NCBI RefSeq assembly: GCF_900114245.1
Contig: NZ_FOSK01000001.1
Coordinates: 310,001 to 374,000, forward strand
DNA: 64,000 nucleotides
Source of the DNA: Pseudovibrio ascidiaceicola
Lineage (GTDB): Bacteria > Pseudomonadota > Alphaproteobacteria > Rhizobiales > Stappiaceae
Direction of reading: 5' to 3'
The notes under the pieces are model-generated. The model saw only the letters and a program-made list of their open reading frames with translations. It made no database searches and had not been told where the DNA came from. Position numbers and translations under genes: made by a program. Shown here in pieces: positions 19,619 through 28,939 of the stretch (position 1 is the first letter of the stretch; every line of letters begins with the position of its first letter).

Positions 19619-22447
19619 TTACTTACCTGTATGTTTTTGAGGTTTACGGCGTGAGCTCGTAAGCGCTTTTTGTGGCTTTTTACCGTCAAAGGCATTTTTG
19701 AGTCTATCGCGAATAGATTCCTGGCGTCCCACATTATGAACTTTCTGGCCGGTTAGATCGGTCACGTAAAATACATCGACCGCTTTCTCACCAAAAGTCC
19801 CAACATGAGCACTCGCAATATTCAGGTTGAGAGCCGAGATCTCAGTCGTTAAGTCAGAAAGCAAGCCTGGCCGGTCGAGCCCGGTTACTTCAAGAACCGT
19901 ATAGTTTTCTGACCATGAATTGCTAACCAAAACAGTTGTTTGCAGCGTGAACGCCTTATTACGAGCATTCGGTTTTGTTGCTGCACCCTTCACCTCAGGA
20001 ACAGGCGCGGTACCCCGCAGGGCTTCTTTAATCAGACAGCAAATCCGCTCCCCACGACGGTGTTCGTCATCGTCCTCAGGCAGCTCACGGCTGATGTAGA
20101 TCGTATCCAGCGCGAGGCCGTCTTTTGTGGTGTCGATGTGCGCGTCCACAATGTTCCCACCTGCTGCAAAGCAGGCCCGCGCAATCGTAGAAAGCAACCG
20201 CGGATGATCCGGTGCCAGAACAGTGATTTCTGTAACGCCCTCAAAAGCATGAGGCTCCACAGAGGTCGCCAGATGCTCTTCTTCCTTATCTGTTTTGCGG
20301 ATCAGATTCGCATGGTTGATCTTGCTCTTCAGATCAACGCGTAGCCAATAGGCCGGATAGTGGCGATTGAGGTAATTATCCAGTTCTTCATCAGTCCAGC
20401 CTTCCAGCTCTTCCGCCAGCTCTCGTTTCGCATGGTCAACACGTTGCTGTTGGCTCATACGGCCATGGCCACCACTGAGGATCGTCTCGCTCTCATAATA
20501 GAGCGTGCGCAGCAACTGCCCTTTCCAGCCATTAAAGACATTGGGCCCCACAGCCCGAATGTCAGCCACCGTCAAAATCAGCAGCAGCTGCAAACGCTCC
20601 AGACTCTGCACTTTACGGCAGAAATCCTTGATGGTTTTCGGATCACTTAAGTCACGAGACTGTGCAACGGTGCTCATTTCCAAATGCTGCTCGATGAGCC
20701 AGGCGACCGTATCAGTTTCTGCTGGAGAAAGGCCCAGACGTGGGCAAATCTTCCGCGCAATCTTAGCGCCTGCAATGGAATGATCCTCTGGCCGTCCCTT
20801 GGCTACATCATGCAAAAGCATTGCAACATAAAGAACTTTTCGGCTGTGAACCGACTTGATGAGGTCCGTTGCCAACGGGTGGCTGTCTCCCCCCATCCCA
20901 CGCTCAATTTCAGAAAGAACGCCGACTGATCGGATGAGATGTTCGTCGACAGTGTAGTGGTGATACATGTTGAATTGCATCATGGCGACGACCTTCCGGA
21001 ACTCAGGCAGGAACTGGCCAAGAATGGACGACTCGTTCATCGCACGCAAAACGGTTTCCGGATCACTGCGACTTGTCAGGACCTTCAGGAACAGCCGATT
21101 CGCTTGTTCATTCTTGCGAAATTCCGCATTGATCAGTCGTCTGGATCGACGAACCAGTTTCAGCAATTCCGGATGCATATCCAAATTGGTTTTGTCGATC
21201 AGATAAAACACACGGATCACATTGACCGGATCTTTCTCAAAGATATCCGGTTTCGCCGCAATAATGCGCCCGTTCTCGACAAGGAAATCCTTGGTTCCTT
21301 TGATGGATCGTCGCTTGTGCTTGCTTCCCGGAACAAAACTGCCAAGGAACCGAGAAATGCTCGGGGCGGACTTCACATGCTGCTCTTCAAGCGCTGCCGC
21401 AAAAATGCGAGTCAGATCACCAACATCCTTCGCAACAAGGAAGTAATGCTTCATGAACCGCTCAACAGCCCGCATACCGGGATGGTCCATATAACCGAGA
21501 CGGTCAGCAATTTCCCGTTGAACATCAAAGCTCAAGCGTTCTTCAGGGCGGTTTGTCAGAAAATGCAGATGACACCGGACAGCCCAGAGAAAATCCTGAC
21601 TCTTTCGGAACCGATTCAATACCCGCCGCGAGAAGACACCCTTTTCAACCAGCCCTAAGCCACTGGGAACGCGATAAAAATACTTGGCGATCCAGAACAG
21701 TGTGTTCAGATCACGCATACCGCCTTTGCCTTCTTTGACATTGGGCTCAACAAGGTAGCGGGACGCGCCGTGGCGTTCATGACGATCATCTCGTTCTGCG
21801 AGCTTAGCAGCGATGAAATCCGGTCCTGTACCGGAAACGATTTCCTTGTCGAACCGTTTGGTAAGTTCTTGGAAAAGCTCAAGATCACCCCAAACATAAC
21901 GCGCTTCCAAAACAGCTGTGCGAACGGTCATATCTTCGCGGCACTGCTTGATTGTCTCATCAAGGTTGCGCGTGGAATGACCGACCTTCAGGCCCATATC
22001 CCAAAGCATGTAGAGGATGAACTCAACGACCTGATCACCCCAGGGTGTTTGCTTGTATGGCCAGAGAAACAGCAGATCCACGTCAGAGTGCGGAGCCATC
22101 GTTCCGCGCCCATAACCACCAACAGCTATGATGCTGATGCGCTCGGATTTTGTTGGATTTTCAACGGGATAAACATAGGTAATCGCAAACTCATAGATCA
22201 CCTGAATGAGCATATCCTGCACGCAAGACAAACGCTCGGAACATCGCCGGCCCTGCCCGTCATCCATCAGGAGCTTTTCAATCTCTTTAAAGGCTGCTTT
22301 GTGCGTGGCTTTCAGCTTCGTCAGAACATCGCTGCGCAGCTTAAAGCTGGTGCCGTCGCCATTATGCTTCTCAACCAGTTCGTTGAGTTCATTGAGAAGT
22401 GATTGAGGATCAACCAGTTGATCCACTTTGAGTTCTTCAGGCGTCAT
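19619..22447 (-). CDS. glnD: Bifunctional uridylyltransferase / uridylyl-removing enzyme GlnD
   Basis: Senses glutamine and modifies PII proteins (GlnB/GlnK), controlling nitrogen assimilation. About 942 residues. Nucleotidyltransferase motif GGYGRGTMAPHSDVDLLFL near residue 115, HD hydrolase motif LLHDVAKGRPEDHS near 515, then two C-terminal ACT domains (EITVLAPDHPRLLSTIA and LEVTGLDRPGLLSDLT) for glutamine sensing. ATG 22447 (MTPEELK) preferred; an in-frame TTG at 22465 is possible. First gene of glnD-murJ. Confidence 0.96.
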   Translation of the reverse strand: MTPEELKVDQLVDPQSLLNELNELVEKHNGDGTSFKLRSDVLTKLKATHKAAFKEIEKLLMDDGQGRRCSERLSCVQDMLIQVIYEFAITYVYPVENPTKSERISIIAVGGYGRGTMAPHSDVDLLFLWPYKQTPWGDQVVEFILYMLWDMGLKVGHSTRNLDETIKQCREDMTVRTAVLEARYVWGDLELFQELTKRFDKEIVSGTGPDFIAAKLAERDDRHERHGASRYLVEPNVKEGKGGMRDLNTLFWIAKYFYRVPSGLGLVEKGVFSRRVLNRFRKSQDFLWAVRCHLHFLTNRPEERLSFDVQREIADRLGYMDHPGMRAVERFMKHYFLVAKDVGDLTRIFAAALEEQHVKSAPSISRFLGSFVPGSKHKRRSIKGTKDFLVENGRIIAAKPDIFEKDPVNVIRVFYLIDKTNLDMHPELLKLVRRSRRLINAEFRKNEQANRLFLKVLTSRSDPETVLRAMNESSILGQFLPEFRKVVAMMQFNMYHHYTVDEHLIRSVGVLSEIERGMGGDSHPLATDLIKSVHSRKVLYVAMLLHDVAKGRPEDHSIAGAKIARKICPRLGLSPAETDTVAWLIEQHLEMSTVAQSRDLSDPKTIKDFCRKVQSLERLQLLLILTVADIRAVGPNVFNGWKGQLLRTLYYESETILSGGHGRMSQQQRVDHAKRELAEELEGWTDEELDNYLNRHYPAYWLRVDLKSKINHANLIRKTDKEEEHLATSVEPHAFEGVTEITVLAPDHPRLLSTIARACFAAGGNIVDAHIDTTKDGLALDTIYISRELPEDDDEHRRGERICCLIKEALRGTAPVPEVKGAATKPNARNKAFTLQTTVLVSNSWSENYTVLEVTGLDRPGLLSDLTTEISALNLNIASAHVGTFGEKAVDVFYVTDLTGQKVHNVGRQESIRDRLKNAFDGKKPQKALTSSRRKPQKHTGK

Positions 22448-22505
22448 ATCAGCAGTCCACTTCAAAAGTCAGCAGACTGACTTTACAGAGCTTTGTCGGC
22501 TTAGA

Positions 22506-22877
22506 CTAGATATTGTCGCGAGAGCTAACCACTCTTAATTGATGAATGAGGTGCTCTAGGGATTCCTCTGAGAGTCCATTGATCTTCGAGGCAAGCATAT
22601 TGGTCAGCTCGGTTGCCCGGGGTGTCAGGCCTCCGGTGTCGATGGTGATTTTTGGATCGGATAGTTCTGCAAGTCTTTGAAGTTCTTCAGCTTCATCCCA
22701 GATCACGTTGAAATAAGTGATCATGCGCTGAACCATGTACCAGGTTGGAGTACCACGCTTGCCATGTTCAAGCGCACTCAGGTAGGCTGAGGAAACAGAG
22801 AGAGCCTCCGCCATTTCCTTCAGGGTAATCTTCTGCTTAGCCCGCAGCTCTCGAACCTTGGCTCCAAAAGGCGTCAT
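22506..22877 (-). CDS. XRE-family helix-turn-helix transcriptional regulator
   Basis: 123-residue cytosolic DNA-binding protein. HTH at residues 8-62 (VRELRAKQKITLKEMAEALS, then SSAYLSALEHGKRGTP) with the canonical recognition-helix layout. The C-terminal half is helical (LTPRATELTNMLASKINGLS) and likely dimerises. It follows the Smr gene by 18 bp on the same strand, so it is probably in the Tim44-mltA-smr-xre unit. Target genes unknown; I recall the same small regulator beside smr-mltA in other alphaproteobacteria. Confidence 0.85.
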   Translation of the reverse strand: MTPFGAKVRELRAKQKITLKEMAEALSVSSAYLSALEHGKRGTPTWYMVQRMITYFNVIWDEAEELQRLAELSDPKITIDTGGLTPRATELTNMLASKINGLSEESLEHLIHQLRVVSSRDNI

Positions 22878-22895
22878 CTTGCTGAAATTCCTGCC

Positions 22896-23567
22896 TTATT
22901 TCTTGCGCTTGCGGATGCGAACGTAAATCGCACCACTGCCCCCATGCGAAACATGAGCTTGGTCGAAGCCTACCACACAGCTGCGCATATCAGGAAGAGA
23001 AAGCCACTGCGGTACCATTCTACGCAACACACCACGATCGTCACCGTAAGGGCTGCTTGAGTTATCGAGCCCCTTACCGGTGATCACAAGCACGAGGGAG
23101 TAGCCCATGGCCTGAGACTGATAGATGAACGAGGTTAAGCGTTGGTGCGCTTGATACTGCGTCAAACCATGAAGGTCGATACGTCCATCAATATAGCCCT
23201 TGCCCCCGCGGACAACTTTTTTCCGTTCTTTCCGATTGAGCGGCGAAAGAGGAGGCATCGCAGGAACAACAGGCTTCGGCGGAGTATAGTCTGGAGCAGT
23301 CTTCCCTTTGGAACCACGAGACTTTTTGGCCTGAGGCTTTGGTGGAGAGGTCAGTTGCGGCTTAAGCTCAGGCTGAGACACCTCAGCGCTTTGAGCGTGC
23401 ATAAGGGACTGATCCGGCTCGGAAAGCTGTGTCGTATCCTCCAGCATATCGGAAAGGCGCTCTTGATGAATGGGTGTCAGAGTGGCTTTCACCCTGTCCC
23501 ACAAGCGCTTGTCTGCTTCCGTCAGCTGTTTTGTCTTGGCTCGCTTTGCGCGATCACCATTCGTCAT
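22896..23567 (-). CDS. Smr-domain protein (MutS2 C-terminal type nuclease domain)
   Basis: 223 residues. The N-terminal 110 residues are low-complexity, Pro/Lys-rich and probably disordered. From about residue 130 comes a Smr domain with the signature GRIDLHGLTQYQAHQRL, VLVITGKG and the C-terminal HGGSGAIYVRIRKRKK. Smr domains bind or nick nucleic acid, and small ones often act on RNA. The conserved DLHG and TGKG motifs suggest an active fold. Third gene of the Tim44-mltA-smr-xre unit. Confidence 0.88.
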   Translation of the reverse strand: MTNGDRAKRAKTKQLTEADKRLWDRVKATLTPIHQERLSDMLEDTTQLSEPDQSLMHAQSAEVSQPELKPQLTSPPKPQAKKSRGSKGKTAPDYTPPKPVVPAMPPLSPLNRKERKKVVRGGKGYIDGRIDLHGLTQYQAHQRLTSFIYQSQAMGYSLVLVITGKGLDNSSSPYGDDRGVLRRMVPQWLSLPDMRSCVVGFDQAHVSHGGSGAIYVRIRKRKK

Positions 23568-23593
23568 CTACCCGATCCGTCCACGATCATTTA

Positions 23594-24703
23594 TTATTTT
23601 GGAACAAGGAGATAGAATTCCGCACGGTGACGGATATTCCCGGCAACGGCACCTGCCTTTGCACCACTTCCTACATAGATATCGCCGCGCGCGGGGCCTT
23701 TGATGGCTGACCCTGTATCCTGAGCAACCATAAGTTTGGCGAAGCGATCACCTGATTTGTCGTAGGTCCTTAACTCACTAGAGACAAAAATTAAACTGCC
23801 ATAAGTGTGCAGATCGTCATCAATTGCCAGTGATCTCAGGTCCGTTAGCGCTGTTCCTGCGCCTCCGATAGCTGCAACCTCAGTGTTTTGCGGAGATTGT
23901 AACTCAAAGAAGATGTAGGATTTATTGTGCCGAAACACGTCTTTCTGCTGCGATGGGTTTTGGGATAACCAGGCACGAAGTGCATCCATGCCCATGTTAT
24001 CTTTGGAGATTTCGCCTCGCTCAATCAAGACACGGCCAATCGCGGTGTACTCATGACCAGACTTGCCTGCAAAAGCCAGACGCCGCAATTCGCCATTGGG
24101 TAGGCGAACACGAGCAGAACCTTGAACAGCTGTAAAAAATGCATCTATCGGGTCTTTCACCCAAAGCACTTCAAGGTCCATTCCATCCAGTGCGCCGTCC
24201 ATCACATCGCCGCGTGTTGGCATCACCTTCAGGCCTTTGGGATAGGCATGAAGGGGGACAACAAACTCGTCAGTGCGAACAAGCGAGCCTTCCAGCTCTG
24301 GCATGTAGTAGCCGGTCACAAACCCGTCGTCCTCTACGCGCTGAAGCGTAAAGTTCTGTTCTAAAAAGGTTTTTGCATCACTTGCGTTATTTACGTTGAT
24401 TTTGCGCGATTTTGCGCAGATAGCGCGTAATTTTGCGTCGCTAATGCCAAACGCCTTTGTCGGCAGCGTTCGGCCTTCACTCGCCTCGCAGTGAGCCACA
24501 AAAGCGGAAAGGGCCGCAGAATGATCATCTGCAGCCCATCCGTCGATTTCGTTGGGATCAAGTGGCCCGGAGAGCTTCGCGCTTCGCATGGTCCTATGGT
24601 CTTTTGTAAGGGTGTTTCCAGCTACAGCAGCAGAACTTATCCCCGCCGCGACGCTGAGTGCCATAATGAAACTCATAGCGCCGCGAGAGAAAGAAAACGT
24701 CAT
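23594..24703 (-). CDS. mltA: Membrane-bound lytic murein transglycosylase A
   Basis: Cleaves glycan strands of peptidoglycan to form 1,6-anhydro ends during wall turnover. 369 residues with an N-terminal signal peptide (MALSVAAGISSAAVAGN). The MltA domain has GYYMPELEGS, and the C-terminal 3D-type catalytic Asp region VAQDTGSAIKGPARGDIYVG is intact. No lipobox is evident, so the mature protein may be soluble periplasmic. Its ATG overlaps the stop of the Tim44-like gene (ATGA), indicating translational coupling. Confidence 0.93.
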   Translation of the reverse strand: MTFSFSRGAMSFIMALSVAAGISSAAVAGNTLTKDHRTMRSAKLSGPLDPNEIDGWAADDHSAALSAFVAHCEASEGRTLPTKAFGISDAKLRAICAKSRKINVNNASDAKTFLEQNFTLQRVEDDGFVTGYYMPELEGSLVRTDEFVVPLHAYPKGLKVMPTRGDVMDGALDGMDLEVLWVKDPIDAFFTAVQGSARVRLPNGELRRLAFAGKSGHEYTAIGRVLIERGEISKDNMGMDALRAWLSQNPSQQKDVFRHNKSYIFFELQSPQNTEVAAIGGAGTALTDLRSLAIDDDLHTYGSLIFVSSELRTYDKSGDRFAKLMVAQDTGSAIKGPARGDIYVGSGAKAGAVAGNIRHRAEFYLLVPK

Positions 24704-25446
24704 GCAGATTCAGTTGCAACCAGCTTCCAGTTTGGATCGTTCTCGCCAGTTACCCGAGCGAAGGTCCAGATATCGGTCAGGTCGCTCACTGCGGTTGGGT
24801 CACCATCCACAATACGGTTTTCAGAATCCCGTGTTGCGGTGATCAGCTGGCCCTTGAAGCGAACAGTCACTTCAGCAAGCTTGTCTTTGTCATTGAAGAC
24901 CGCTTCCACAATGTCAGCTTTGTCGATGCCCACAAAGGTGGACTCAACACGCTCATTGCGGCTTTCCCGGTCATCAATCGCAGCAGAGAAACCGCTGAAC
25001 ACTTCAGGAGAAAGAAGCTCTTTGAGCGTGCGGCGATCACCCTGCGCAAACGACATCAAAATGATTTCGTAAGCGCCGCGTGCACCTTCCGCAAACTCTT
25101 TTGGATTGAAAGACGGCTCAGCTTTCCAGATTTCCCGCAGGCCGTGATTCAACTCACTGCCTTTTTTGGCAAGCTTGTCGATTTCAGCCTCAATCTGTTC
25201 GCGAGCTTCACGCTCAGCGCGCTCAGGGTCATGTTGAACATGCTCACTGCCTGGAAGAGGAATAACATTGTCCTCATTCTCAGGAGCCTGAGTCTTTTGA
25301 GAGTCTTGTTTTTGCTGAGCAGAATACGGGTCAAATGGTTGACGCTCGTTACCGGTGCGATTGCCCAAAACGGAGCGTAACCGCAGGAAAATAACAACTG
25401 CCGCAATAAGGAAGATTATGTTGTAGACGTCGAATATTTCGTTCAT
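24700..25446 (-). CDS. Tim44-like domain protein (TimA)
   Basis: 248-residue inner-membrane-anchored protein. It has an N-terminal hydrophobic segment (IIFLIAAVVIFLRLRSVLG, residues about 9-27), a charged Pro/Gln-rich linker, and a C-terminal Tim44-like domain (about 95-245; FNPKEFAEGARGAYEIILMSFAQGD near its start). The bacterial family is related to mitochondrial import factor Tim44; its bacterial role is not well established. It heads an operon with mltA and is divergent from fxsA, as in many alphaproteobacteria. Confidence 0.88.
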   Translation of the reverse strand: MNEIFDVYNIIFLIAAVVIFLRLRSVLGNRTGNERQPFDPYSAQQKQDSQKTQAPENEDNVIPLPGSEHVQHDPERAEREAREQIEAEIDKLAKKGSELNHGLREIWKAEPSFNPKEFAEGARGAYEIILMSFAQGDRRTLKELLSPEVFSGFSAAIDDRESRNERVESTFVGIDKADIVEAVFNDKDKLAEVTVRFKGQLITATRDSENRIVDGDPTAVSDLTDIWTFARVTGENDPNWKLVATESA

Positions 25447-25682
25447 TCCGAGTACCGACCGGTCCTTTACTCGTGGGCTGCCAGGCGCCGATGATCAAAT
25501 GCATTAGATATCTAGATAATGTGCTCTAGCGCATTTTTACAGGCTCTGTCACTAATTTAAGGTTTCTATCAGCAACATCCAGCTATTTCGTGTCCATCCC
25601 AACGCCTTTTTAAGGTCTTACCACGCAAGTATAAGCTAAAATCAGTCATTGCAATTCTGTGAAGATCACCCACTATAAGTAA

Positions 25683-25705
25683 GATCGCTTCAAAAAGAAG
25701 TGATC
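25683..25705. promoter_or_regulatory. Inverted repeat in the Tim44-like/fxsA divergent promoter region
   Basis: GATCGCTTC (25683-25691) and GAAGTGATC (25697-25705) form 9-base arms with one mismatch around AAAAA. It lies 36 bp upstream of the fxsA ATG and has no T-run, so an operator or 5' leader hairpin is more likely than a terminator. The rest of 25447-25740 shows no gene. Confidence 0.35.
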
Positions 25706-25740
25706 AAAAAGCAAAATAAACCTGAACCTACGCGGACGCT

Positions 25741-26274
25741 ATGCCACTCGGACTTATCATTCTTGCCTGTTTCATTCTGCTACCAACCATCGAGATCTAT
25801 CTCTTTATTGAGGTTGGAAGTGTTATCGGGGCAATTCCAACAATCCTGTTGACTGTAGCTTCCGCAGCTGCCGGCACGTATATGCTGCGCCAGCAGGGGC
25901 TGTCTTTGCTCATGCGCATGCGTTCTGAAATGGACTCAGGGCGCGTTCCAAGTCATGAGATGATGCATGGCGCGATGATCGTGTTTGCAGGTCTCATGCT
26001 GCTGATTCCAGGCTTCTTTACAGACGCAATTGGCCTTCTGCTCTTCATTCCGCCACTGCGTGAGGTGATTGGCAACTATCTGGCGCGCCACGTGAAGGTG
26101 CAAAACCTCAACGTCAATCCGGGTTACCGTCGCCGCGATGGCACTGTGGACCTGAATGAAGATGAGTGGAGCTCCTCCCGTCACGCTGAACAGGATGATG
26201 ATCCTTCAGGTCCTCGTTCCAATGATCCTGACCAGATCAGCCCATGGTCAACTGACGACGACAAGCGTCGCTAA
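25741..26274 (+). CDS. fxsA: FxsA-family membrane protein
   Basis: 177 residues. Start MPLGLIILACFILLPTIEIYL, then VGSVIGAIPTILLTV, and a further hydrophobic pair around MIVFAGLMLLIPGFFTDAIG, the FxsA signature of about four membrane segments. The C-terminal 60 residues are polar, acidic and cytoplasmic. E. coli FxsA relieves phage T7 exclusion by F plasmid when overproduced; its normal role is unclear. In related genomes secB follows; here a convergent serine hydrolase ends only 12 bp downstream. Confidence 0.9.
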   Translation: MPLGLIILACFILLPTIEIYLFIEVGSVIGAIPTILLTVASAAAGTYMLRQQGLSLLMRMRSEMDSGRVPSHEMMHGAMIVFAGLMLLIPGFFTDAIGLLLFIPPLREVIGNYLARHVKVQNLNVNPGYRRRDGTVDLNEDEWSSSRHAEQDDDPSGPRSNDPDQISPWSTDDDKRR

Positions 26275-26286
26275 ATCCCGCCAAGC

Positions 26287-27486
26287 TTAACGGAGAGCTG
26301 CCTGAACTGACTCAGGGCTCTCCAACAGTGTCGCGACCAAAGCAATCAGATAAGTGACGTCCAGCTCCTGCTCTGCATTCCAGGTGGTTGAGAAGCACCA
26401 GTTATTTCCGTCAGGGTCTTCCAAGGCATAGGTCATGTTCAGCACGCCAATCTCGCTGCCGCCCTTATAGGCATAAGACGTCCAGTTATCTGGTTCAGCC
26501 ACCCCTGGATTCACGAAAACTCCCTTGATATCCTTCACTTTCGTCACAATCTCGCACAGCTCGCGGTTCGAGAGGTACCACTCGACACCTTCAGTCAAAG
26601 GCACGGAGACCTTGTCGATTGTTGGGAGCTGCGCCGGTAAGGCAGCAAGAATCCGCGCTCGCTCCTCTGGTCCTGCCTTGCGATAAGCCTCTGCGGTTTG
26701 CTCGTCGGCCTTCAGATGGAACAGCTGCTGTGTTGTCAGCGCCGGTGAGGTCTCTCCCGGCAACATCACACTCTCCTGCCCCACCAGATCCATCAGCAAG
26801 TCTGTGGCTGTGTTGTCTGAGATCGCGATCATATTGCGCGCCACATCCAGCAAAACGAACTTCTTGCCAACCGGCTCATTTTGCATCGTGCCACCGGGAT
26901 ACGAAATATGCCGTTGTTCCAGCGTGACTTTATCTTGCCAGCTCAGGTCGCCATCCCGAACACGCTGTGCCACTTGGTCCAGCACATAAAGCTTAAATGC
27001 AGAGCCGACGGCCAGTTGAGCATCGCTGTTGTTCTCTGCATGCACCTTCCCGTTCTGCATCAACAAAAAGCTCTGCGTCGCGGTCTGCTGCTTCATGTGG
27101 TCCAACAGGTCTTCGTGTTTCATGTCCTTCACAAGCGCAAAGCGAAACAGCAATCCTGTCAGCTGACCTGTAGTGTTCTGCTTCAAAAGCGTTGGAATTG
27201 TGTAGGATTTCGTCTCAACCAGAAACTTGTGCGGGTCTTTGGTCGCCTCAACACGAAGTGCAGGGCCATAAATCGAACGCTGTTCTGAAAGAATGGAGAC
27301 CAGAAGTTCTTTTGGGATCTTCTGGTAGACTTCAGGTGCAAAATCATTGGCATCAAAGTCTGGCCCGTTCCAGATTTTCTTGAGCAACTCCGGCGGACTT
27401 GCTGCCTCCTGAGCACCTAAGGAATGAGGAGCGAGGACCAAAACTGCAATAGCGCATAACGCCTTAAAATACCTAAGCAATTGCAT
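26287..27486 (-). CDS. Exported serine hydrolase, class A beta-lactamase-like (ORF12/LpqF type)
   Basis: 399 residues with a signal peptide ending near GAQEA (residue 26). An N-terminal domain of about 90 residues (ELLVSILSEQRSIYGP) resembles the steroid-isomerase-like domain of ORF12/Cpe-type proteins. It precedes a beta-lactamase fold with all three motifs: S162-AF-K165, S223-D-N225 and K340-GG. Real beta-lactam hydrolysis is not assured, since the class A Glu166 region cannot be placed with confidence. Periplasmic esterase or peptidase activity is as likely. Single gene, convergent with fxsA. Confidence 0.8.
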   Translation of the reverse strand: MQLLRYFKALCAIAVLVLAPHSLGAQEAASPPELLKKIWNGPDFDANDFAPEVYQKIPKELLVSILSEQRSIYGPALRVEATKDPHKFLVETKSYTIPTLLKQNTTGQLTGLLFRFALVKDMKHEDLLDHMKQQTATQSFLLMQNGKVHAENNSDAQLAVGSAFKLYVLDQVAQRVRDGDLSWQDKVTLEQRHISYPGGTMQNEPVGKKFVLLDVARNMIAISDNTATDLLMDLVGQESVMLPGETSPALTTQQLFHLKADEQTAEAYRKAGPEERARILAALPAQLPTIDKVSVPLTEGVEWYLSNRELCEIVTKVKDIKGVFVNPGVAEPDNWTSYAYKGGSEIGVLNMTYALEDPDGNNWCFSTTWNAEQELDVTYLIALVATLLESPESVQAALR

Positions 27487-27717
27487 CTCCAGACTATCTG
27501 GTGGAACTATATGTATCCTAGGCGCATAAAAACTAACATTACCTTAGGTTAGAAATATGCAGGCGATAACACCATGTCCCTTTGCTAAGTCCTCAGCAGT
27601 CTCTTGATATTCAGTCGTGGTAACCAACAATTAAAGTTGAAGAGATGACGCTAGTATTCGCGTCCACTAAAACTTATAATTGCACGAATTAATTAGTAAA
27701 TTTATGGATGGTATTAG

Positions 27718-28764
27718 ATGGCGGCGCACCAAACCTCCAGTCGTGTGGATTGGGTCGACTACGCGAAAGGCTTTTGTATCTTTCTCGTGGTGATGATGCA
27801 TTCAACCCTTGGGGTTGGCAGTGCCATCGGCGAAATGGGGTTCATGGGTGACATTGTTGCCTTTGCTAAGCCCTTCCGTATGCCGGACTTTTTTATGATC
27901 TCCGGCTTGTTTCTCGCCTTGACGCTGGATCGGGACTGGCGCCTGTATCTTGACCGTAAAGTCGTCCATTTCTTCTATTTCTACATTCTCTGGCTCACCA
28001 TCCAGTTTGGCATGAAAGCGCCCTCCTTTGCCGCAGAGTTTGGCTGGGATGGTGTGCTGATGCACTACGCGCTCGCTTTCGTGCAGCCATTCGGGACCCT
28101 CTGGTTCATCTATGCCCTGCCCGTTTTCTTTGTCATCACCAAACTGCTGCACTCACTAAAAGTGCCGTGGCAGGCCACCCTGCTGGTCGCTGCTGGCCTG
28201 CAAATCAGCGCGTTGCACACCGGCTCTGTGCTGATTGACGAGACAGCCGCTCGCTTCGTGTTCTTTTTCGCCGGTTACATTTTTGCGCAAAAGATCTTCG
28301 TCATTGCTGACTGGGTGCGTGAGAATGTGCTGAAAGGCTTGGCCTTTGTGTTTGTCTGGGCCGTCGTCAACGGCCTGTTCGTTGGCTACGGCTATGCGGA
28401 CCTGCCATTTGCCTCGCTCGCTCTGGGCGGTTTGGGTGCATTGGCGGTGATCACCGTTTCCGCGCTGCTCTCCAAGATCAAAGCGCTGGATCTGCTGCGC
28501 TATATGGGCAAAAACTCCATCGTGATCTACCTGTCCTTCTTCTTCCCCATGGCTATCTCGCGTACCATCTTGCTCAAGCTGGGCATCATTCAGGACGCAG
28601 GCGTGATCTCACTGATCGTCACCTGTACAGCAACCATCGCGCCAATGATCCTGTTCTGGCTGATCACCAAAATAGGTTACGGCCAGTTCCTGTTTAAGCG
28701 GCCAGCTTGGGCCTACGTTGCAGAGATGCCGCGCGCCAAAACTCCGGAACCGTCCCCGACCTGA
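27718..28764 (+). CDS. Membrane acyltransferase, acyltransferase-3 family (YcfT/OpgC-like)
   Basis: 348 residues with about ten hydrophobic helices. N-terminal signature DWVDYAKGFCIFLVVMMHS has the conserved basic residue-Gly and a His (near residue 27) of the acyltransferase-3 fold, which typically O-acylates surface sugars or membrane glycans. No glycan biosynthesis genes are adjacent, so substrate is unknown. An intrinsic terminator follows, making it monocistronic. The 230 bp upstream are non-coding and shared with the divergent serine hydrolase. Confidence 0.8.
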   Translation: MAAHQTSSRVDWVDYAKGFCIFLVVMMHSTLGVGSAIGEMGFMGDIVAFAKPFRMPDFFMISGLFLALTLDRDWRLYLDRKVVHFFYFYILWLTIQFGMKAPSFAAEFGWDGVLMHYALAFVQPFGTLWFIYALPVFFVITKLLHSLKVPWQATLLVAAGLQISALHTGSVLIDETAARFVFFFAGYIFAQKIFVIADWVRENVLKGLAFVFVWAVVNGLFVGYGYADLPFASLALGGLGALAVITVSALLSKIKALDLLRYMGKNSIVIYLSFFFPMAISRTILLKLGIIQDAGVISLIVTCTATIAPMILFWLITKIGYGQFLFKRPAWAYVAEMPRAKTPEPSPT

Positions 28765-28791
28765 TTTCAGTGCTGAAGTGCTGATTGGCCT

Positions 28792-28826
28792 AAGCCCTCG
28801 AAGCTGCTGCTTTCGGGGGCTTTTTG
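28792..28826 (+). terminator. Intrinsic terminator after acyltransferase
   Basis: AAGCCCTCGAAG / CTTTCGGGGGCTT stem around CTGCTG, followed by TTTTT. Starts 28 bp after the stop codon. Confidence 0.8.
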
Positions 28827-28939
28827 CATGCATATTCAGCAAGTACCAATTTTAGTGGTTGGGTTCAGAGGGTCTTTCCGGTCTTTGCTTAGGCTTTGTG
28901 GCAGTAAAACCTGTGACAAGATCGAAGGAACGTACCTCC

